The notes below the pieces were generated by a model. The model made no database searches. It had not been told where the DNA came from and saw nothing but the letters and a program-made list of their open reading frames with translations. The position numbers and the translations under genes were made by a program. From contig CAJVPJ010000113.1 in assembly GCA_910592205.1 (NCBI GenBank), forward strand, positions 1 to 43,596: a stretch of 43,596 bases of DNA, written 5' to 3'. Position 1 is the first letter of the stretch; every line of letters starts with the position of its first letter. Source of the stretch: Paraglomus occultum. Lineage: Eukaryota > Glomeromycota > Glomeromycetes > Paraglomerales > Paraglomeraceae. Of the stretch, positions 8,414 to 20,031 are shown in pieces.

Positions 8414-8947
8414 CAGTGACACCCCTTAATGCAACACTTTGGGACCGAGTACTGTGTTATTTATGGAGAGGTTTCCCTATTAGGAAAGACATTTTAACGA
8501 TTTTAAAAAATTTCTTTTATTATACATTCCAGCCAACTTTAACGTAAAAAGTCTGACATAAATCCCTAATTGTTAATTAAAAATTGTGTTATTATTATGC
8601 TACTTTGTTTCATCGAATTTACCCCCCCCTTTTTTTCGCGAATAAATTTCTCTAAAAACTATTCACAGCTTTTAAATAGCTGCCGGCTGAATTAGAAATG
8701 TCTTTACATTTTCTAAACTTTTCAGGGTCTCATGATGTTTCATTATTATCATCGTCAGTTTGCATTACATTGCGTTGATTGTTTTTCCACAACCAATAAT
8801 ATTACGAAAATTACGTAAGTTGCGCTTAGGAAAATAAGTCTATTAAGGCGACGAAAAACGGGGGGTTGCATTTATTCATTAAGCCTCCAGAATAACTTGG
8901 TGCTTGCACATATTATTATGGGAATTGCGTTCATGGAGGTGTCACTG
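8414..8947. mobile_element. 534-bp non-autonomous pogo-like element (MITE-like)
   Basis: The ends CAGTGACACCCCTTAATGCA and, read inward, CAGTGACACCTCCATGAACG share CAGTGACACC. TA lies outside each end (8412-8413 and 8948-8949). The interior has a short minus-strand remnant (MQTDDDNNETS, TGA, DPEKFRKCKDISNSAGSY...) resembling part of a transposase but too small to identify. A 7-C tract precedes a T tract at about 8621-8636. Confidence 0.7.
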
Positions 8948-8997
8948 TATAACGGTTCGCGCGTTTATTGTGTCACTCATATGCGTATGACTGAATA

Positions 8998-9207
8998 TTG
9001 GTGAAACGTGACTTTGACGCAGAACAAAATTTGGGGGGGGTGCTTGTCGATCTATCAAAAACGGGAAGTCTTGGCAAAACTTGTGCGATGTTACCAATAA
9101 ATGGAAATGCGGGTATTTTACGTGATTGGTGTGGCAATGCTACGCTGCAGAATGATGAGACACTTACGTCAACGCTCAACTCTTTGGCCCGTCATGAATC
9201 AAAATGA
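8998..9207 (+). other. Weak coding-like stretch
   Basis: An open frame from a GTG with balanced composition (contains GGVLVDLSKTGSLGKTC and LPINGNAGILRDWCGNA) ending at 9205-9207. No ATG or clear splice acceptor was found. It could be an exon of an unmodelled gene or chance. No family is recognised. Confidence 0.2.
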
Positions 9208-9477
9208 AACGTTGTCAAAGATACATCAATTATCTCATACTCGTTCTAATTAATGGATGTAACACAATTTATTCCGTAGTTTCTGGGAATATTTATCAAT
9301 TATATAACCATTACTATTATAATTACTATTTACTATACACTTTAGACTTTTCGAGCGATGCAATAACTGCATAATGAACAGCTTGCCGCATTTAAATCCC
9401 GAATAACTCAAAAATGTCAGCTTCATTTATTTTGTGCACTCCGATGCAACGATCGTGTTGTTATTCATCATGCTTTA

Positions 9478-9537
9478 GTCACAAATCCCGGAAGCGTCAC
9501 AAATCCCGGAAGCGTCACAAATCCCGGAAGCGTCACA
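9478..9537. repeat. 18-bp tandem repeat, three full copies
   Basis: GTCACAAATCCCGGAAGC occurs three times exactly (9478-9495, 9496-9513, 9514-9531), followed by a partial GTCACA. It is GC-richer than its surroundings and not inside a recognised gene. Confidence 0.95.
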
Positions 9538-10580
9538 AGGCGAACTCTGATTGATTACAAATGCAAATATTCAGTTATTTGTCGTACACGTGACAACAAT
9601 ATGCAAGAACATATGTTTGATGTGACTTACCCTCTCATTTGGTCTTCACAACTCTAAACAACAAACGTTCCCAAAGCGAGGCGTATTGCGTCAGTTTTGT
9701 GAATAGTCGACTGCATGGGCAGTGGGAACGATGCATTGAAAACTTGTTATTATTATAATTATTATTGTTATTATTAGGATTACCGAATAGACCCTGGAAA
9801 TTAATCCTGAATTTAGTCAACTTGTAGTACAGAGAGTGTATCTTCTCCCTGTATGTGACTATAAATAAAAATCAAAGTAGGTATTTTGGTTCCACACGTG
9901 TTCATTGCACAATGACAACATATTTGTATGTATAATAAATAGATAGGAACTGGGAGGCTTATCGCTTATCTGAAAACCAAGTTTAGCCACAGCACAAACT
10001 TTGTTTTGAGGAGCCAAGCAAAGAACATTAAACAAGCGAAGAAACCACGAGGAAGAAGTCTTTACTTGGTTACACTCATTACCAGAGTTTAGGACGTAAA
10101 TCATAAGTTTGTCGATCAAAGGACTTGTAAAGAGATATTTATAGTGATATAATCCCAACTTATCGTCTACAAACGTCGTCCTCATTGGATCACGTAGAGA
10201 TCTGCATAGCCGAAAATAATCCCGTATCATTTTTTTTAATGTATAAATATATTCGATTGTATAACCAAATTTAAGCCTTTTCTATATAAATTGTTCCGCC
10301 CATAATTGTTGTTGCTTCTTTACTTTACTTACTATTCCCTTTTGACCTTAATTTAGGAATAGCTGAATTTTTTGACTACGACCTTTTAACTTTCCTCAAT
10401 AAACCCGGCTATTCCAATCAATGAGCATAGTGGTAACGGGACATTATCAGAACTCGTTTATTCAGAAGGATAAGGCACTTGCTGATATAAAATAGAATTT
10501 GGAGTAGCTCCACCTCACTATTAACTACAAAAAACCTTAGACATTGACATTTCCATAGAATACTATTATCTTTGATCATA
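9538..10580. other. Upstream region of the TKL-like kinase gene; one unsupported ORF
   Basis: A 123-codon minus-strand ORF at 9859-10230 (begins MIRDYFRLCRSLRDPMRTTF) has no recognisable domain or supporting exon. The last 350 bp before 10581 should hold the promoter of the kinase gene. No clear core element is seen. Confidence 0.3.
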
Positions 10581-13051
10581 ATGTTTCGCAAAATTTATAG
10601 AAAGCTAGTGAACAACGACTCGACAGCGAACAGGGTAAAACTATATAATTATTATTTATGTTTATCATGTATGACTGAAGACAATATTGACAACATTTTT
10701 CTCCTTGTTGTAAGTCTATTCCAACCGGCGGAAACAAAAAACAGAAAGTCGCAGGCAGGAAGAAGAAGAAGACCCCCAACAAGAAAAGTCAACCTGAAGT
10801 TGCCCCCCTTCCGCCATCGAAAGATATTGTTTATTCTGATGAAGAGTCCCAAGCCGAGACACAATCATCTCAAGCACGATCAACGCAAGCTCCGCAACGA
10901 CTGGGTGCCAGCCAACGAATAGTGAGGAGAGCTAGATCAGGCAGAAGAAGTGTTCGCCGAGTACCAAGCTTACATCGCGTACGGACTGGCAAAAATGTTA
11001 ATGTACGGGGTGCGGAAAACCCTCACGATGAGCCTCCTCCTGTTCCTTATGCTTTTCCGTATCAGCCAATTTCTAAACCCGCCAGCCAGCAACCCTCTCA
11101 AAGCGGTTATCCATTTATACCAAACAGAGTTTCGTCCCACTTTCTCAATAACCCAGTGGTCGAGAGTACTACGCCTTCACCAACATTGCATGTCTATAAA
11201 CGACGTAGCGGAGCACGAGGCGATGAAGATGATCAGCCATACAAGAATCCATCAGAATCGACCAGCTCACTGACATTGAGTATCGATTGCGAGTCGATCG
11301 ATAAAGCTGTACTAGTTGAGCCGCTGCTGGTAAAGAAGATCAGGGATATTGATGTTGGAATAGAACAATTAGAATATAGAGATATGTCGAAAACGAGACC
11401 TAGACCTGCTATAAGAGATGTTAACCAAATCTCCTCGAGCGACATATCCACAGCCACAAGAGAATCCTTCTCATCCTCTTCAGTGCAACCGGGTAATTTA
11501 TCCTTACCCCCAACGCCTCCTCCCGAGTCATCACTTGCCGCCATTGTTATCGATGAATCAAGGGGTCATACTCAATTCGTTCCAGAATCTTTACTATTCG
11601 AAAGGCAGTCTATAGCTTCTGTTGGCGGTCCCCCATCTACATCGCCGTTGTCAGAATCCCTTTCCCATGCATGCCCGCTCATATTCGAACCAGACTCTCT
11701 GCCACAGCGTCCAACCTGGTGTCAACACTGCATGATAAAGGAGTTTCGGGACAAATTTTCTTCATGGACTTCTGGAAATGAGTTCATGGATGCATTTATA
11801 CGCCGAACACAGATGCGAGCAAAGAATTCTCACGCGTATGCCGAATGGATTCCGTTTGAAGAGTTTGAAGACGTAAAGTTTATAGGACTTGGTGGATTTG
11901 GAACGGTTTATGAAGCGGTATGGAAAACTGGGCCCAAGTGGACTTGGGTTGTGGAAAATATAGAGGTGGATGGACGTGCGATGATGAGGGCTCGGTGGAA
12001 ACGAATGGGTCCGCGAAAAGTTATCCTAAAACATTTAAATTGTTCCAGGGACATTGGTCAGAAATCGCTTAACGAGGTTAGTATTTGGGGTCTGTTATTG
12101 GTAATAGTTTTGTATGCCATTCTCATCCATTGCATCTATTTTTATATATGTGTATAGCTTTTTATGTACTTCCGTTCACTCGCACCTCATCCACAACTGC
12201 TCCACTGCTTTGGCGTAACAAGACCGTTAACTAGTACCGATTACATGTTTGTTCTCGACTATGCGGACATTGGAAATTTAAGACAATGTCTAAGTAAATC
12301 GCACGCCCAGCTTGCTTGGCCAGATCGTTTATTAATGTTGATAGAAATTGCAACGGCATTGGAGGCCATGCATTCTTGTGGGATTGTTCATAGAGACTTG
12401 CATTCTGGCAATATCTTGTTGATGGATTCAAATGGCAGCGTGCGCGTATGCGTGTCAGATATAGGATTATGCATGTTGATAAAGAATACAAAGAAATGTG
12501 GGGAGAAACAAGACGAGGAGGACGGTAATGAAGATTCCGACGTTATTGGTGTAATGCCATACCTGGCTCCTGATATTCTTTGCGGGGGTTCATGCGACGC
12601 TGCTGCCGATATGTACAGTTATGGTGTGGTTATGTGGGAATTTGCAACTGGAGAACTTCCTTTTGCAGACATTCCACACGATATAATGCTCGCTAAAAGA
12701 ATTACCGAGGGTCTTCGACCAGAAATTGACGACCACGTTCCTGCTTGCTATGCAGAATTGATGGCAGAATGTTGGAACGATGATCCAGAAAAAAGACCTA
12801 CGGCAAAGAAGATAATTGAAATATTGAAATCGTGGCGTGCGATAATATTAGAAGGAGACAACACGAACGTAAAGAGTATGAAGAGAATTAAACTCAGGGA
12901 GACGATTTTGAGCCAGTTTATGAAGGCTGACCTGCAAAGAATTGAATTGTTGGAGAATGCAGAAGAGGATAAAAAAGACTTTATACACCCAGACGCAATA
13001 TACGTGTCGAGGAAGTTTGAGTTTCACAAATCGCCCGAATTCTTTATGTAG
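10581..13051 (+). CDS. TKL-like protein kinase with long disordered N-terminus and DIG in place of DFG
   Basis: Three exons, 10581-10634, 10715-12076 and 12158-13051, give 769 aa with both introns in phase 0. Residues ~1-400 are low complexity: a basic patch, Pro/Ser/Gln-rich stretches and SSSSVQPGNLSLPPTPPPES. The kinase domain has a Gly loop GLGGFGTVYEAVW, a ~30-residue insertion, the VILKHLN Lys, the catalytic loop VHRDLHSGNIL, SDIGL where DFG is expected, YLAPDIL in place of APE, and SYGVVMWEFATGELPF. The HRD Asp, the Asn and the SD Asp are kept, so activity is possible. The layout matches the expanded TKL-like (Sel1/Funk-neighbouring) kinases of arbuscular mycorrhizal fungi. An acidic loop (EKQDEEDGNEDSD) follows DIG in the activation segment. 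The substrate is unknown and cytosolic signalling is presumed. Confidence 0.85.
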
Positions 13052-14252
13052 AATGAAGAGTCACAGAGAATTTGCAATATGAAGACCTAAACTTTCTTTG
13101 GTCACCAGTTAACGTCATGTTTTTTTTATTCAGATAAGTTCCATTTGAACATTGTAATATAATATTATTCAGTATTACGTTTGTAGGATCACTTATCTTG
13201 TATGTATATATATACTAAGTTTTGTTTAATTTGAAACCTTTACTGTGGTAGTGAAGCGAAAAAATTGTTAATGTATTCGATGATATTGGAATATAAATAT
13301 ATCGTGATCAATGATAGATAACGTGACGTGTCAAGTGGGTAGCGCGTGAGCAGGTTTAAATGCGTCAGCATGCATAACTCCAAGTCACTTGCATTTGTTG
13401 TCATGTTGTTAGTTAGCCTACTTGCGGATTGAGAAACGTAAACTATTTTGGTGTTTTCTACAATGATCATATTACTCGCACCAAATGTAATAGTTGTTTC
13501 TAGTGTCTTTGCCTTACGCCTATGGAAGTAAACAAACCCTCGCTTTAGCGATCGGGTATTGTTCCGAGTCATTGATTGATGCTATTTTTATGATGAAGCA
13601 AACGGGTCGAGGGCTGATGATTAATAGTTATTGCAAGTGTAACCGAGCTAATCCCTGATGGTAAATGTTAAGGTCAATATGACATCACACTCAGTAATTC
13701 TCATTCAAATGAATTACAAATTATCCAATCATCTGTGTCAGGCCAACCATTATTAAAGATTTGATAAGGGTCCGTCTAAATATGTGGGGCTTAGCGAGTA
13801 AATTATACAATACATACATTATTAATTTTCAAGTCGTATAGAAGCTAACATTAGGTCACCCAATCAATGTCAGATATGCTCTTTCCCTTAACCTTTCAAC
13901 GAGACGCCATCATGCATGAAAGAGAGCAGATGAGATCAGCTTATCGTGTGGGAAATCATGGGACAATGCGGTAATGAGAGGGTAGGCAATGCGAAATAGT
14001 ATTTAAACAATGGCAGAGAGCCCTGGGAAAAAGGGAAGAGAAAGCAAAGAGAAAGTATCCTCAAAGACTCGACTATCAACCACCATAGACAACATACACA
14101 ACATACAGAAACATAGATAGATCATATATATAATTAAACCAATCTAAACTGTATTCTGAATATTTAATCAAGTCCGCTTTGCTATATCCTATACAATATA
14201 ATACATAAACTCGCACATAAAGGCTCCCGGCATATACGACCATATTCACACC
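13052..14252. other. Intergenic region with arrestin-gene promoter
   Basis: 1.2 kb without coding signal. The plus-strand part near the downstream gene has ATTTAAAC at about 14001 and a TATATATAAT stretch at about 14124-14133, roughly 120-250 bp upstream of ATG 14253. It also has a purine-rich tract (GGGAAAAAGGGAAGAGAAAG) at about 14025. A minus-strand ORF at 13240-13572 is unsupported. Confidence 0.4.
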
Positions 14253-15272
14253 ATGGACACGCAATTCTTTGTATCCGCACCGCCTCCGACGGATTATATA
14301 CAATCTTCTCATCACATGTTCTTCTCTTATCTTCCAGAGAATGTATCTTTCCAGTCGGGCTATCTTGGTATAACACGCACGACTGTTTCAGGCACGCTTC
14401 ACGTTCGGTTCCCGAAATCAATAGAAGCGAAATCGATCAGTTTGAAATTTGTCGGCAGAGAAGTAGTCGAAATGTCAGACATGAAAAAGGCACGCGGGGA
14501 AAAGATTATACTAGATAAATCTACATATCTGTGGCGATCAGATAGTGGTGTTGGACATCAATTAATCACAGATTTGGATCTCCCGTTTGAATTTGCCGTG
14601 CCAAACGATGCGGTCGAGAGCTTTAACGGAAGATTTGGCAGCGTGACGTATACACTACAAGCAACAGTGAACACCAAACCGAAAAAACATAATACATATT
14701 GCGAAGTAATAGTACCACTGTGGAGATGGACGAGACCGACCGAAGACGATTTGCGTCCGCTGGTCATAAAGTCTTCGCCAAAAAAGGCAAGAAAGGTGCC
14801 TCTTTCATGGCAGGCTATATTACCACAAACGTTTTTCGATATCAATTCAGAGATATTAGCCAGACTGCGATTCGTAGCCCACATTCCTTCACTGAGAATA
14901 CGCAAGATCACTGCCGCACTCAAAACGGTTACTTCTTATGCTCTCGAAGATCGGTCTGTGATGCCAGTCCAAAAGTCAAAACAGCAGGCCAAGCACATAA
15001 TATACGGAGATGAAATACTGACAACTTCCATGGGGCAAGAGACGGTATTTGAAGCTAGCGTTGGGGTAAAGATACCTGCTTCCGTTCTGCCCACAATCAA
15101 GACCAAATTTATCACAGTGACGAATCAGCTGCAGATTAAAGTAATGTTTGAGAGATCCAAGCATCATGTGCTCATTGTAAAGGACATTTTTATCGGGCGT
15201 AGATGGATGGGAGACAGCGAGCTTGAAAGATTGGATAATGACTTCAAGGAAGGCGAAGAGGACGAATCGTAG
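14253..15272 (+). CDS. Arrestin-like protein (alpha-arrestin fold), single exon, 339 aa
   Basis: The reading frame is intronless. An N-terminal arrestin-type beta-sandwich is visible: SGTLHVRFPKSIEAKSISLK, KFVGREVV, then LDLPFEFAVPNDAVESFNGR and VTYTLQATV. This is the classic pattern of arrestin_N domains (fungal ART/alpha-arrestin and Vps26-like folds). The C-terminal half (from ~160) looks like an arrestin_C-type sandwich with KIPASVLPTIKTKFITVTN. The protein ends in an acidic tail. No PPxY motif is evident, so recruitment of a Rsp5-type ubiquitin ligase by the usual motif is not supported. Likely role is an adaptor in endocytosis or signalling, inferred from fold. It converges with the GRP94 gene, with about 710 bp between stops. 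Confidence 0.8.
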   Translation: MDTQFFVSAPPPTDYIQSSHHMFFSYLPENVSFQSGYLGITRTTVSGTLHVRFPKSIEAKSISLKFVGREVVEMSDMKKARGEKIILDKSTYLWRSDSGVGHQLITDLDLPFEFAVPNDAVESFNGRFGSVTYTLQATVNTKPKKHNTYCEVIVPLWRWTRPTEDDLRPLVIKSSPKKARKVPLSWQAILPQTFFDINSEILARLRFVAHIPSLRIRKITAALKTVTSYALEDRSVMPVQKSKQQAKHIIYGDEILTTSMGQETVFEASVGVKIPASVLPTIKTKFITVTNQLQIKVMFERSKHHVLIVKDIFIGRRWMGDSELERLDNDFKEGEEDES

Positions 15273-15981
15273 GCGATGGGAAATGATGAAGGATATATAC
15301 AGATTACATAGCAAACGAAAGTATATAATTAATTAAATAGTTCTTTTTTCTTTCAATTCAATGTTATATCGTTATCATTATTATATTATTATTATATTAT
15401 TATTATATTATTTATTGTTTATTCAGACTTATTAATTATTGTATTCATAGTAAGTACTATACCACGTTTATATTTCATGCAAATGTATCTTTATGTATTG
15501 TATATTATTATAGCAAAGTCACATTTGTTAAATACAGATTGCACAGCGTATCAGTAAAAAACTTGTGTGTACTTGCGTCGCTCTTTGATAAGTGGGTTTC
15601 CAACGGCGTATCAAGTTGGACGTCTCATCAACGCATTTCTGTTTTGCTTGAATATCGTACCTCGGAGCTCGCATTGTCAAAGACATTCTTTTGATTACGC
15701 AGGTTCATAAATAATATTTCAAAGACATGATAGAATTGTAGGTTGAAAAATCTCGGATTTAATGAACATTCGGTTGTGTGTTAAGACTACTAATACTAAT
15801 ACTAATCCAACTCTGAAAAGTCCAAGGTGATGCAACCAACATTTCTGTATCGAGGTAAAATCGCTTAATTGACCGTACAATTACTACACCTACAACTACT
15901 TGTTCACCCTATTCGAAATACTTTTCCTCCATTATTGATAATGGTCTGTCTATTATTCTAGTGATAATCGAATATGATTAA
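15273..15981. other. Convergent intergenic region with ATT/ATATT repeat
   Basis: Lies between the stop codons of the arrestin-like gene (+) and GRP94 (-). It has an ATTATTATT-type low-complexity tract at about 15373-15415 and AATAAA-like AT tracts suited to 3' ends on both strands. No gene is seen. Confidence 0.5.
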
Positions 15982-18900
15982 CTAAAGTTCATCTTTAATG
16001 TGTTTGGAAGGCTCATCATCATCATCTAATTCAAACTCCTCGTCTTTTGACAGTTCTTCCAACTTCTTTTTTTCTTCTTCATCCAATTCAGGGGCTGGTT
16101 CCTCGTTAACGGTGGCCTTTGCCTCAACGTCGATATCCAAGTTTTGGCGTAATACTTTCTCAACCCGGGATGCATATCTTTAAAAGCGATAATGATGATT
16201 AAACATTAAACTTTATCTTTGAATCCAGCATAAACTTATTATACGCCAAACTTACTTTATATTATCTTTCAATTGATACCCAGACCTGATAAGGTTTGTC
16301 TCATACAGGACGTGAACCAGTTCTTTGGTTTCATCATCAAACCCAGATTTAGCTTTCTCCAACAAACCCAAAATCAATGGATGATTTGGATTGATCTCTA
16401 AAATTTTCTTTTGATTTGCATAAAATTTGGCCATGAACTCGTCTTCTTGTCTGTATGCTTGGGCTTTTTTGGAAAAAGAAAAAAAGAGGAGAAAGCGTCA
16501 GTATTATGGTGAATAATTCGTACTAGTTATTGAGCAAAAGACTTACCAGACATGATTCTGTGCATGTTACCCGTCCATCCATATTCGTGTGCAATGACTG
16601 CACATGGAGATACCGTTAACCGGTTAGAGACATCGACTAGAAATTGATAAATATAAAATTACATTTGAATAAAATCGTTGCGAGAACATATGAATGGTAG
16701 ATAGATGTAAGCAAACCAAAAGACAATGCCTTTTTTACCTTGATCAACGTATTCCGATAACGTGCTCTTTAGTTCATCCACCAATACGGAGAACTTTTCC
16801 TTTAATAATTCCTTTTCTTTTTTTGTATCCTCGGTTTCATCACCAAACGTCAAATCGCCTTTTGCAATATTTCGGAAAACCTTCCCTTCATACGCAGGCA
16901 TGTGCTGTACTAATATCTCATCTATTGGCTCGTTCATGTACAATACTTCATACCCCCTGGCAAGCAGTCTTTCCAAGAACGGACTCTGTTCACACTCTTC
17001 GATGGTCGTACATGTCACAAAATAGATAGACTCTTGTCCCTTCTTCGATCTTCCAATGTAATCATCCAGAGATGTCACGTTAACATTTTCCGCTGAAGTA
17101 GGAAATCTCAAAAGTTTGGCGACCTTCTTTCTATTTCTATTATCTTCGATAGCGCCAAGTTTGAGATTTGTCCCGAATTCTTTCATTAAAATGGCATATT
17201 TTTCTTCATCCCGTGACAGGTTGGCAATTAGTTCGAGTATTTTCTTGATGAGTCGCCTTTTTATCAATTGAAGTGTCTTGTGTTGTTGGAGCGTTTCGCG
17301 AGATACATTAAGAGGAATGTCATCGGCGTCGATGATGGCACGAATAAATTGGAGATACTTTGGGACAAAATCGAGAAACTCGTCGGTGATAAAAACTCGC
17401 TTGACAAACAACTTGATATTCCGAGAGTAGTCTTGAACTTTCTTGAACATGTCCGCTGGCGCTTTCTTTGGAATATAAACAATCGAACGGAAGTCTACCT
17501 CACCTTCAGCCTATGAGATAAAGTAGATAATTAGCAACACTACATCACACATTGCATTATATGAAAATTCGAAAAAAAAAATAAAAATTTTTTTTACCTT
17601 AAAATGAATCCATGATAGGGGTGGTGAACCTTCATTTTTAACAAGAGAGTAGTAAAATTCTTCGTATTCTTTATCGGTAACGTTCTTGGGATCTCGAGTC
17701 CAGATAGGCTTCTGAGTATTCATTTGTTCCCATTCTTCGACCAAAATTTCCTTTGTCTTCTTCTTTGGTTTACTTTCTGTCTTCTCCGTCACATCTTCGA
17801 CCTCGAGGTCCCCGTCATCTTCGCTTTCCTCTGTCTTTTTAGCGGATTCATCCTCCGTGTCTGCAGGTCTATCCTCTGTATCCGCAGGTTTATCCTCTGT
17901 ATCCGCAGGTTTATCCTCCGTGTCCGCAGGTTTATCCTCTGTATCCGCAGGTTTATCCTCTGTATCCGCAGGTTTGTCATCTTCCTCATCATCAACTTCT
18001 ACAACTTCTGTTCGGTGGACACTCAAATAAATTGGAAAGTTTATAAACTCGGAATATTTTTTGATCAAATTTTGTAACCGCTTCTCATCCAAATACTCGA
18101 GGCCATCCTCTTTAAGATATAACTGAATCTCTGTGCCTCTTCCAAGTGTATTTCCCCTTGGATCTTCTGCAATAGAAAAATCATTCACTGCTGTACTCTC
18201 CCAAATGTATTGCTTGTCATCATTATGCTTGCTCGCAACAACGACTCGATCAGCTACTAAGAATACAGAATAAAAGCCGACACCGAATTGGCCGATCAAG
18301 CTCATATCTGCTTTTCCTTTTTCCATCGCGTCTAGAAACTCTGATGTACCCGATTTAGCTATAGTCCCGAGGTTTTCCTTTAGATGTTTCTTTGTCATCC
18401 CGATCCCCGAATCCCGAATAATTAGGATACGATTAGTTGGGTCGGCTTTTACTGTTATGTTCAAGTTTGGATTTGCCGAAAGTGCATTAGGATCAGTGAG
18501 CGACAGGAAGCGAATTTTGTCGATCGCATCGGAGGCTAGATTAAGTAAACGAGAGACAGAACAAAAAATCAGTGAATGTAAATCAAGAATACTCTACAAT
18601 AAAGCAGAATGCGAATTTTTTTGGTAAATTTCAGTACCGTTAGATATTAATTCACGAAGAAATATTTCCCGCGTTTTATACAGAGAATTTATTATAATCT
18701 TCATCAATCTACTCACTTCTGTCTGCAGTATATGGTTTAAGCACATAAAAACTATAAATTATTACGTATTTTAAAAATTGCGCGCGTTTTCTGTTCGTAA
18801 GTAAACAACAACAAAAAATTCCAGCCGTAATATGGCACCTGAAATTCATAAGTCTCTTTTTCCGTTGCTTTCAAGTTGTCGGCTGAACCATCCTGTACTT

Positions 18901-18985
18901 TCAGCGGATCTTCATCGGCGTTAACGAATATCAAGCAAATCGTGAATATTGCAACAGCAAAAAGAAACCACAGTCTTCGATTCAT
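15982..18985 (-). CDS. HSP90B1: Endoplasmin / GRP94, ER-resident HSP90 with KDEL
   Basis: Seven minus-strand exons, 18839-18985, 18638-18722, 17598-18535, 16739-17510, 16547-16636, 16256-16463 and 15982-16177, give a clean 811-aa frame. The N-terminus is a signal peptide ([20 protein letters not shown]). The GHKL ATPase domain follows with [39 protein letters not shown] and [15 protein letters not shown]. An unusually repetitive charged linker comes next. The middle domain has [21 protein letters not shown] and [10 protein letters not shown]. The C-terminal dimerisation domain has [20 protein letters not shown], and the protein ends HIKDEL. It folds secretory and membrane proteins in the ER lumen. 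KDEL, signal peptide and length identify the ER paralogue rather than cytosolic HSP90 (ends MEEVD). The organism-specific symbol is uncertain; HSP90B1 is the human name. Confidence 0.97.
17851..17976 (-). repeat. 21-bp tandem repeat encoding KPADTED heptads in the GRP94 linker
   Basis: Six consecutive in-frame units: five KPADTED and one RPADTED. They sit in the charged linker between the N and middle domains. Unit DNA sequences differ mainly by C/T at third positions, so the array is recent but not brand new. Confidence 0.9.
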
Positions 18986-20031
18986 TGCGATGAAATGGGT
19001 CCACCTAACAAATACGATAAAAAATTGTCATAATGCCCTGGGCCTTGATGTGTATATATATAATACCTCAGAAAATATTAACCAGTAACAGTTTGCCACG
19101 ACTGCACCCCTATGATCTGCATTTCTATGCATTTCTATGGTGTGCAACCCTTCGGATATAAGAAAGATAGCCTATAAGAGCTGGTCGCGATTTTACTATG
19201 ATAAATCTCTCGATATTAATTATAATAATAATAGAGATCTTATAAGAAATCATAGGAAGATAATACCGAAATTTCCTATTTTGGTATGTTGAGAGACCTC
19301 CTCTGCATAAGCGATCCTTCTTGCATTCTAAAAAAAAAACATTCTGTGGGCTAATTGCAATATATTAAATAACATTATTTACTGGAAGACTTGAGCAACC
19401 AGCGTACTTCGAACAGAAAGAGAAAAAACGGGTAGACTTATTGAAAGGGCCAAACGAACCACGGCATCATTGTTAATTAATATCTTAGTAACTATCGAAG
19501 AAAAGGCTTAACAAACGAAGTTTCGAGATTAGTAACAACACTTTCGCATTAACAGCGCGGACACAATAGACCTTGCTGGCAAACTTGGTTTAACAATTAA
19601 CAGAACGAAGAATAAAGTCAATTTCAATGTCCATATATTCGCAATCACATGTAAAATTTGTTTTATGACAACGTTTACTGACCGCATACGTAAACTTGTT
19701 TGAAATGTGCTTTGCTACGATAATTTATGGTGTGAATTTGACAACTCTAATACTAAGATAATTCCGATTCCTTTAGTACCAAAATTTTCACAATATCGCT
19801 CAGTTGTTTTTCCTGAAAGTTTCTTAATCGATCCAACAATCACATTACGCGCTTGACCAAATTGTACTTGTAACTGCAACATCTACAAGTCAGTCCTTTA
19901 ACCGTGTTACCTTACTATTACGTACAAGCACATGCCGGTAGATGCATTACGTAAACGCTCCGAATTTTAACTAATCAGTGCGCGTTTACACACATTCGCG
20001 TTCGAACAGTAAGAATTGTATACACATATCC
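18986..20031. other. Divergent promoter region between GRP94 (-) and ZW10 (+)
   Basis: About 1.05 kb with no coding signal. The near duplication TGCATTTCTATGCATTTCTATGG lies at about 19120. No clear ER-stress element or heat-shock element was found by eye near GRP94. Confidence 0.5.

Noticed and set aside
9478-9537. Possible CRISPR-like array
   Set aside because: Units are contiguous without spacers, only three copies, and the locus is eukaryotic.
9859-10230. 123-aa minus-strand ORF as a gene
   Set aside because: No recognisable domain or splice partner; kept only as a remark in the spacer entry.
17724-18077. Plus-strand ORF with repetitive Arg/Ile segments
   Set aside because: Antisense shadow of the KPADTED repeat in GRP94.
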